64,000 bases of DNA from Brachypodium distachyon (lineage: Eukaryota > Streptophyta > Magnoliopsida > Poales > Poaceae), in contig NC_016132.3 of assembly GCF_000005505.3 (NCBI RefSeq), positions 16,048,501 to 16,112,500 on the forward strand, written 5' to 3'. Of the stretch, positions 57,411-64,000 are shown one piece after another. The first letter of the stretch is position 1; every line of letters begins with the position of its first letter. The notes below the pieces were generated by a model, which did not search any database, was not told the DNA's origin, and saw only the letters and a program-made list of their open reading frames with translations. A program made the position numbers and the translations under genes.

Positions 57411-59725
57411 AGCACACAAGTTAACGTAAGTGGAAAAATAATTTTACTAGGTGAGTGCCCGTGCGTTGCTACGAAAAAACAAATATAGATGAAAAAGTCA
57501 TTTTAAGAAATATCTATATTACTATCACTGCAAAGCGGCAGCTAGAATTGGCACTAAAATATTAATCGACAGCCTGCAATAAGCAACAGGGGCAATCCTA
57601 TTCGCTAAAACGAAGTTCAAAACTTGTCAAATTTCAGGCCCCAAAAACTAACCTGGCAATAATTAAATTTTGAAGTTGCGATCGCTAATCTTTTGGTAAA
57701 CGCCATTGTTGCACACAATTAATATGTTAGCAACCACCATGGCTATGGCACAATCTGTAGGGCTAAAAAAATTGGTTTGCCAAGAGGAGCACGCAAATTA
57801 AGATATATCAATATTGAAAACATCATATTACACATATTCCCAGCAGCCCACCTCTTTATCTCAACAAGATATAAATGATAATGCTGATACTTATCATGTC
57901 TGCTTATGTTTTATATGAGCAACATAGTATACACTAACAACAATGTCATTTAACCTTTCATCTGTATATACAATACAACTTAGGCCTTGCCACTTTGGTA
58001 CACATTCAACCTTTCAGAGGCGTCAAAGAACCTAGATAAAATGGAACCTCTTTCTATGGGTAATATCGGACTATATAAAGTTTTGTATATATTGAGTCAA
58101 AAAACTACATGGTTCGTCCAAAACCGATCTCACTTCACCCTCAACAGCTTTTACATTTGTCTGCAGCACAAAATTATACCATTCTAGCCAATAATCTCTG
58201 CTAGATAAAAATCCTACTAAATCATGCCTAGATCTAAAATCAATCAATTCAAATGGAATTGTGGTGAATACATTAAAAACATTTACAGATATGAAGTGTG
58301 TCTAAAAGTGTGAATACATTACTCAATCTGACACCGTAAGCAAACCTAAATAATTTGACATCATAAAAACATTAGCCAATGTGACTATGAAACAGAGGAT
58401 TATTACATTTTAAATAACAAAAGTTGAATCAATAACAGAGGCTACAAAGATACGTAAAGACGGCAAGTTTAAAGAGTGAAAAAGATTCGGCAACTAAAAA
58501 AATACATGCTCACATGAACAGCCCAATTTGATTATCTTTAGAACACTAAACTGTGAGCTCAAGTGAAAAATAGGACTCCATATAGTCAAAGGTAAGCCGG
58601 TCAGAGGAGGCAAGTGGCTTGTAAATCGAACTTTCACAAAAACAGAACATATCTCATGTATTTGATCTTACCGTCCTACGGCTTTAAAAAATAGTCAGCT
58701 AGAACAATTGAGAATGATAACGCAGGGGAATTAGGGACATCGTACCATGTCAGCAAATAGCATTCTCAGCGAAAACAACAACAATAGAGAACTTTCTTAA
58801 TTCTTAAGAAAAATCAGAGAGCAAAGCAGAAGATATGAGAGCTCTTTCTGGTACTTTTCAGTTCAGGCTGCAAGTGGCATCAAGTGAGTATGAAAGAAAA
58901 TAAAACCAAAATCTTTGAGCATACGGAGATATCTTGCATTGGCATCTGTCTAGCAAAAGTATATCTTCGCCAATATCAAATATCTACAAATGAACAAAAA
59001 ATTCTTGTCTACTTTAAGTTCTCACCTTTAACTTGGGAAAGAAAAGAGCATGAACACTTAAACTTGACAGTTCCAAGCGTTACTGTAGCAAGCCATGTCG
59101 TGCAGCTTCTCCATCTCAGCCTCGCCCTCACCAGCTGCCCCATGCTTGGCGGCAATGTTAAATGTGAAAGACTTGAGTTAAAAGACTTGCATTAAGGTTT
59201 TACAAAAATGGCTTGAACCACATATGCATTGGTAGAAACATGTTGAATCAGCATTGCTTATACCATATTGTCCTAAGAAAGAAAAGGAATTAGGGAGCAT
59301 GCAGTTCGGTCTACGATTCCCTCTTTTTACAAATCCTAGCTGGTTATGTACACTGTTAAATTCATGGTTTATAATTTTAATCAAATTATGGAGATCGCAC
59401 GAAGGCATTGAGCGATTATAATTACCTCAAGCAGTGAAACAGTAAATCTTCCCACGTACTGGTGATTTTGTATGGTTGAAAAAGAATTATGGCTCGCAGA
59501 AAGGAAGTATGACGGTCTTTTGTGTTAATGAACAGCTAATTCCTTGCATGGTGTCACTTGCAGGTTTGGTCTTCGTCTCAAAGACCAAGCTATCATACAC
59601 AAATTGCAGGAAGGATGCTTAATGCAAGTCTTTTAACTCAAGTCGAAACGGGCACTCTGCTGCTAGTAAAATGGGCGCTCTGCTAGTACAAATACTTCTT
59701 ATTGCTATCATGGTGACAAATTGTA
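57411..59725. other. AT-rich intergenic region
   Basis: At 57,441-57,475 ACTAGGTGAGTGCCCGTGCG is a phrase common at the ends of grass transposons, possibly a minus-strand Helitron 3' end. At 59,090-59,165 a short GC-rich stretch on the minus strand (KHGAAGEGEAEMEKLHDMAC) may be an exon, but no gene could be built around it. Confidence 0.35.
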
Positions 59726-59838
59726 CTCCCTCCGATTCTAAATTGTTGTCGAAATATTCCATGCATCTAGACGCTAAGAATAGATACATCCATAATTTGG
59801 CAAATTTGAGTTAAGAATTAATTTAGGATCAGAGGGAG
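59726..59838. mobile_element. Stowaway-type MITE
   Basis: CTCCCTCCGATTCTAAATTG is inverted as AATTTAGGATCAGAGGGAG. TA lies at 59,724-59,725 and 59,839-59,840. It sits just downstream of the donor of the candidate exon at 59,887-60,235. Confidence 0.8.
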
Positions 59839-59886
59839 TATAATAATTGAATGACAGAAAATTCTTAAGAAGCGTCACCACGTACC

Positions 59887-60235
59887 TCGCAGCAGTACTT
59901 GGGCTGTGGAGGCTCGCGACACCGCCAACCTGCCGGAGCAACGCGTCCTCACCGGCGCACCAACTTTTCTTGCGGGAAGAGGAGGGCAGCGCTGCCGTGG
60001 CCGCGGATCCGGTGGAGAAGTCCACACCTCCACCTCCGGCGGTGGCGGCAGAGGTGGGGAACGGCGGCATGAAGGCGCGGCGCAGCGTCGGATCCCTCGC
60101 TTCCAGCACCGGAGCAGTGGACGGGGTGGCGCCGCCGGATCGGGAGTGCTGGGGATGGGGGACGCTTGATCGGAAGTGAAGGGAGAATCCTCGGCAGGAG
60201 ATTGCGATGTTTTGTTCGAGCGTTCGCGGTGGCAT
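59887..60235 (-). CDS. Unrecognised minus-strand candidate first exon
   Basis: ATG at 60,235 opens MPPRTLEQNIAISCRGFSLH, then a Ser/Pro/Ala-rich stretch and KKSWCAGEDALLRQVGGVAS. It ends at a good donor, GCGAG|GTACGTGG (59,887/59,886). The base composition (GC-rich island in AT-rich DNA) and the donor suggest a real first exon, perhaps with a plastid or mitochondrial targeting sequence. The plus strand is also open here, and no downstream exon was found. Confidence 0.3.
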
Positions 60236-60319
60236 CAGTGGTAATTTCTGGTAAGCCAGGGACGGTGCGAACTGCGAAGGGAGGCAGACGACGTACGAGT
60301 CGTAAATTAAGGAGCAGTA

Positions 60320-62225
60320 AATATTACTATTGCTTCTGAATGTACACGGACAATGGAACATACATTTCACATAAATTAACATGGGATTTCTTAGTTTCTA
60401 AAGAGTAAGAAAAATGTTCGAAGATTCCAAATAAGAGAATGTGGTTCTATTAAATTAACCAAATATGGCCCGGGAGAGGCAGTTGCAAGAATTGCATTTC
60501 TTCGCCTACTTATAACATCGGCTAAATATTTTGGGAAGAACCATAATTAATTGATTACTTATATATGTGGTGGAGCAAGCACATCCATGAGTTGGTAACA
60601 ATCACGTTCACGTTCTTGTAGCACTCGTAATTCTTAAATCGACTGGAGCGAGATGGTAGGAGAAAGTAGAACTTTGTCTCTCCAATTTGATGACATCCTC
60701 AGACTTTTAGTCTAGTTGGATAATTATCGCGAATTTAAAGGACTCCCTCAAATGGTGCATCCATTTTAGCAAGAACTTCAAGGGCAAAGCGGTAATTTTG
60801 AAGTATATCTTATGTTAGTTATTTGTGCATGATGGGGGCAGATATGTTACTTGACTCCTCCAAGAGTAGCGAGATCGATCGAAGCATATCTTATGTTTAT
60901 TCGTATTGCGTCCCAAAATAAGTTCATAATCTTATATGAAGGGAGAAAAGTTTTCACCTCGAAGCTTTGCAAATCCAGCATCAGCACTTGCAGATGTCCT
61001 GCCGTTCGCACGAGCAGATTTCGTGCTAACATTCATTACCGAAATCTCCAATATTCGTGTGCTGACGGTACGGAATTTTTTGCGCTGATGCAACGCCATC
61101 TACGACGTTATATATTCGTGTGCTGACATATATGTTCTAGATGCGGATTTTTTTAAAACCTTAAGGTGAAAACATTACTTACTCATTCAATATTGTAAAA
61201 TTATTCTGGGACACAATACCAACAAAGGGAAGGTATATTTAGATCTCACTCTTGTTGGATGAGGCAACAACATTTCTTGCCATCGTGCTCGCATATTCTT
61301 TGATTCTCAATATAGCACTTCTTTGTCCTTTTCGATCTTGGAAGAAATGGATGCATCCCTGAGGGGTTCCTTTAATTCCCAGGTAATGATTCATTAAACC
61401 GAGTTCCCATGATCTAATTCAAATTGGTGATATGACGTTCTTCATTCTTTTACCATCCTTGCTCCATTTTTGCGAGTTTTAGTGCTTGTCGCAACTCTCG
61501 AAAACTATGTATTTGATCCTCTTCTTTGCATTCTCCTACCCTCTTACAATTTGTCTTTGTGATCGCTCCTGTGTCGTTGGGTTTGCCACAACCGGTGCTC
61601 AACATAGGCTAAGTTTGGCATTGTTTTTTTTTTCTAGAATACACCAAAACCGGTGTATCATATATTAAAGAAAAAGACCGCGACGCGGATACAAAGCCCG
61701 TGGGCCAAAGTCATGAGATTACTCTCTTACAACCCACTGAGAAGCCACAAAACCACCACCCCTAAAGAGATTTTAGCGGCAGCCCAAGCGGATCCTTCAT
61801 CCATTACAGAGTGTAGAATCCTACTAACACACGCCGACTTGAACTGTGCTGCGAGCTTATTTTATAATATTTTATGAAAAAATACACGAAAGTAGGGAAA
61901 AATTGGTTAGCCAAACACGAAAACAATGAAAAGCGGATGAGAAAAACGGGATTATGTGAATCCACGGCAATACCAAACGCAGTCGTGCTCTTATTCCACT
62001 AGAGGTCATGTCTTAGTTCTTTATGTGCCCTGTCCATCCTTTTCCAACACACTTAGGCATTTTATTATGTTCTTTGATGCACACACACAACACTTGCTCC
62101 TTCCACTGTTGATAGGTGCCGATAAAAGCGCACCAGAAAATCTGAACGGGGGCCAACTTGTATCGGGTTATTTCGTTGAATCTCTTGAGAACCTGTATGT
62201 ACTTTTGAACACTATGCATGCATGA
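60320..62225. repeat. Diverged copy of the 55-57 kb repeat, joined to a 44-kb block
   Basis: 60,320-60,640 matches 44,220-44,660 (GAGTAAGAAAAATGTTCGAAG; GGAGCAAGCACATC). 60,650-61,600 matches the 55-57 kb units. 61,990-62,190 matches 55,010-55,100 and 56,100-56,260. Between them, 61,622-61,870 has a poly-T start and TATCATATATTAAAGAAAAA, like the 3' tail of a minus-strand LINE. No intact gene seen. Confidence 0.55.
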
Positions 62226-62306
62226 TAGCAATAATTTTTTGTTTTACAGCCTTACAAGAGATCCTTAATCTCCACCATTTAAATATGGTGAGTTGAAAAT
62301 GTTCTA

Positions 62307-62430
62307 CTCACTCCGTCCAACAAAGGATGTCTCAACTTTAACTAAATTTGAATGCATCTATACACTAAGTCATGTCTAGATACATCCAAATTTTGACAAA
62401 CTTGAGACATCTTTTGTTGAACGGAGTGAG
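62307..62430. mobile_element. Stowaway-type MITE
   Basis: CTCACTCCGTCCAACAAAGG is inverted as TTTTGTTGAACGGAGTGAG. TA flanks lie at 62,305-62,306 and 62,431-62,432. Nearly the whole element is an inverted repeat. Confidence 0.82.
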
Positions 62431-62525
62431 TATATCTATATTTGTGGGGTAGTTTTTTTTAGACCTCTCGTGTTCCTGGCAAGAAAACCCTAGCCATCGT
62501 TTTTGAGGAAACTTCAATCTACAGC

Positions 62526-62576
62526 GGTTCCCCTCGTCTCTCACGGCTGATCTAGCCTCAAGAGACGAGGGGAACC
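62526..62576. repeat. Perfect 16-bp inverted repeat (hairpin)
   Basis: GGTTCCCCTCGTCTCT (62,526-62,541) and AGAGACGAGGGGAACC (62,561-62,576) are exact inverted copies with a 19-base loop. The arm ends 8 bases before the ATG of a 128-codon frame. Confidence 0.85.
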
Positions 62577-62584
62577 ACGGATCA

Positions 62585-62971
62585 ATGTCTGGTATCAACT
62601 TTTGCTACTTTTTTTGGTTAGGTTTTTGCGTGCTTCTCGGTGTTGTCTTGGCGATGGAGATGCCGTCGTCTAGAAGATTGGTGTCCTGGCTCCTTCATCG
62701 TCCTGATGTAGGTGTTGCAACCTATGTCATGGAGTCAGTGGTTCTCATGGCACGTCTTTTCGTGTTTTTGGTATTTTTCCTCATTGATTCATCAACGGAG
62801 AAGCAGTTTTACAGCTTGTCTTGTAAGGGGTATGACCCCGGCCATGGTGCGTTCAATGATCTTAGGTTCTCACCGTTTGAGATGGGCGGCTCATGCGGCT
62901 TTTCAAAACCTATGAGATTACTTCAGCTTGTGCAAGCATATTATTCTGCAATTTTGTCAACGAATACATGA
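62585..62971 (+). other. 128-codon open frame of unknown nature, perhaps part of an A-tailed retroposon
   Basis: It starts MSGINFCYFFWLGFCVLLGV and includes a second hydrophobic stretch (LFVFLVFFLIDS). I recognise no family. About 160 bases after the stop a sequence ending AATCAATAAATCC is followed by a run of A (63,128-63,137), as in LINE or other retroposed DNA. It may be a non-coding fragment of such an element. Confidence 0.3.
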
Positions 62972-63475
62972 AGAAACGTCAAGATGCGAATGATGAATCA
63001 AGAGAAGTTTATTTCGAAGAATTACGATGAAGCTTTTAGTTTTGTTGAATATCTTTGTTATTTGTGTTCGTTCGTGTATCGATCTTATGTATTTTGTCTC
63101 TTGAATCAATAAATCCAGGTCGTTGCTCAAAAAAAAAATTGCCCTTCTATAAAAAAAAATTAGAGAGATAGAGCTATGCAAGTTGGGCTCTGCGAGATGC
63201 AGCCCGTGTTGGTTCGGCCAGCCCATTGGAGTTAGATGGGCTCGTGCGTGGACGACAACAACAGCGTGGAGGATTTGGCGGCCCATGTACTCGGGGATGG
63301 CGATGATCCTCCACGTTGCAGGCTCGATCGTCGAGATCCTCGTGCTGATCCTCCGCGTTGCAGGCTGCCCTCGCCGTCGACGGCCTCGCGATTCTTCTTC
63401 TTCCCTCCGGCAGCGAGACAATTAGGAACTCGGTGCTGCTCGTCGGCGGCGCCGGGGCATGGGTGGTCGCCACCG
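62972..63475. other. Spacer before the v-SNARE gene
   Basis: A-runs at about 63,128 and 63,152, then GC-rich promoter-side DNA. Open frames on both strands from 63,170 lack features. Confidence 0.4.
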
Positions 63476-63482
63476 TATAAAA
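63476..63482 (+). promoter_or_regulatory. TATA box candidate of the VTI1-type gene
   Basis: TATAAAA lies about 275 bases before the ATG at 63,757. CACCTTAA phrases repeat three times just downstream. Confidence 0.4.
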
Positions 63483-63756
63483 CTTACTCCGGGAAACACA
63501 CCTTAATTCGCCGGGCCCACGAAACAGCCTCACGGTACAACACCTTAATACGATCCTTTTCTGAAGCTTCACCTTAACACGGCACCCGCCCCGTCAGAAA
63601 TTCCCCCTCGCGAGCGGACTCGCTCCGACGGCAACCAACCACCGTCGCTGCTCGAGCCTCTGCGGCCTCCCTGCGAGGGTTGATTTTCGATCTGCTTCGG
63701 ATTCGGCTGCTGATTTGCGCGGGGACGGTTCGGCGGCGAGCAGCTGAGCAGCGACC

Positions 63757-64000
63757 ATGAGCGAGGTGTTCGAGGGTTACGAGCGGCAGTACAGCGAGAT
63801 CTCGGCCTCCCTCTCGCGCAAATGCGCCGCCGCCTCCGCCCTCGATGCCGGTACGGCTCTTTCCCCCCAGAATCTCGCCGCCAGAAGTTTCCGGTTGATT
63901 TTACACTTTTACCTGATTTTGGCCCTCCCCCTTTTCGCCGTTTCCTTTGCCAGAGAAGAAGAAGCAGAAACTGTCCGAGATCCAGTCCGACGTGCAGGAA
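63757..64000 (+). CDS. VTI1-type v-SNARE, N-terminal part (gene runs off the window)
   Basis: Exon 1 (63,757-63,850) gives MSEVFEGYERQYSEISASLS and RKCAAASALDA. After a GT-AG intron, exon 2 from 63,954 continues EKKKQKLSEIQSDVQE to the edge. This is the N-terminal three-helix region of plant VTI1 proteins (about 220 residues when complete), Qb-SNAREs that act in fusion between trans-Golgi, prevacuolar compartment and vacuole. The start has a good context (GCGACCATGAGC). Coiled-coil and anchor lie beyond the window. Confidence 0.9.
   Translation, partial: MSEVFEGYERQYSEISASLSRKCAAASALDAGTALSPQNLAARSFRLILHFYLILALPLFAVSFAREEEAETVRDPVRRAG

Overview
The window looks like nuclear DNA of a grass, probably a pooid cereal relative. 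The evidence is intron-bearing genes with GT-AG borders, many Stowaway-type MITEs with CTCCCTCCGT ends flanked by TA, a barley HVA1-like LEA gene cluster, and Ty3/gypsy and Ty1/copia retrotransposon DNA. The species cannot be fixed from the sequence alone. All gene models were built by eye from reading frames, splice borders and protein motifs.

Layout. 1-7,220: three tandem minus-strand group 3 LEA genes (the first cut by the window edge) with related promoters. 9,917-10,365: one MITE nested in another. 10,573-13,097 (+): an RNase H-like/RBR-type ubiquitin ligase gene with a frame break at the catalytic cysteine. 13,790-14,403 (+): a three-exon, 76-residue precursor of a PSY-type tyrosine-sulfated peptide. 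17,561-21,323 (+): a ten-exon alpha/beta hydrolase. 23,771-25,930 (+): a 64-residue one-helix protein resembling a mitochondrial complex I B9/NDUFA3-type subunit. 27,252-29,178 (+): ribosomal protein eL28, whose last intron carries six well-preserved and one decayed C/D-box snoRNA-like units. 30,458-31,102 (-): a jacalin-related lectin. 33,269-33,490 (+): an arabinogalactan peptide. 36,092-39,568 (-): a DUF1639 protein with a long 5'-UTR intron.

41-63 kb is repeat-rich. It holds decayed copia and gypsy fragments, a complete but coding-defective Reina-like chromovirus (47,777-52,917; 282-bp LTRs, CCCGA target duplication), and a duplicated low-copy repeat family at 54.9-57.4 and 60.3-62.2 kb. 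The window ends in the first exons of a VTI1-type v-SNARE gene (63,757 onward, +).

The genes do not form one pathway. The most informative signals are the intronic snoRNA array, the stepwise loss of ABA-response promoter modules across the LEA paralogues, the PSY peptide gene, and the RBR gene broken at its catalytic cysteine. A further one is a retrotransposon that seems to have split the promoter of a gene from its first ATG.
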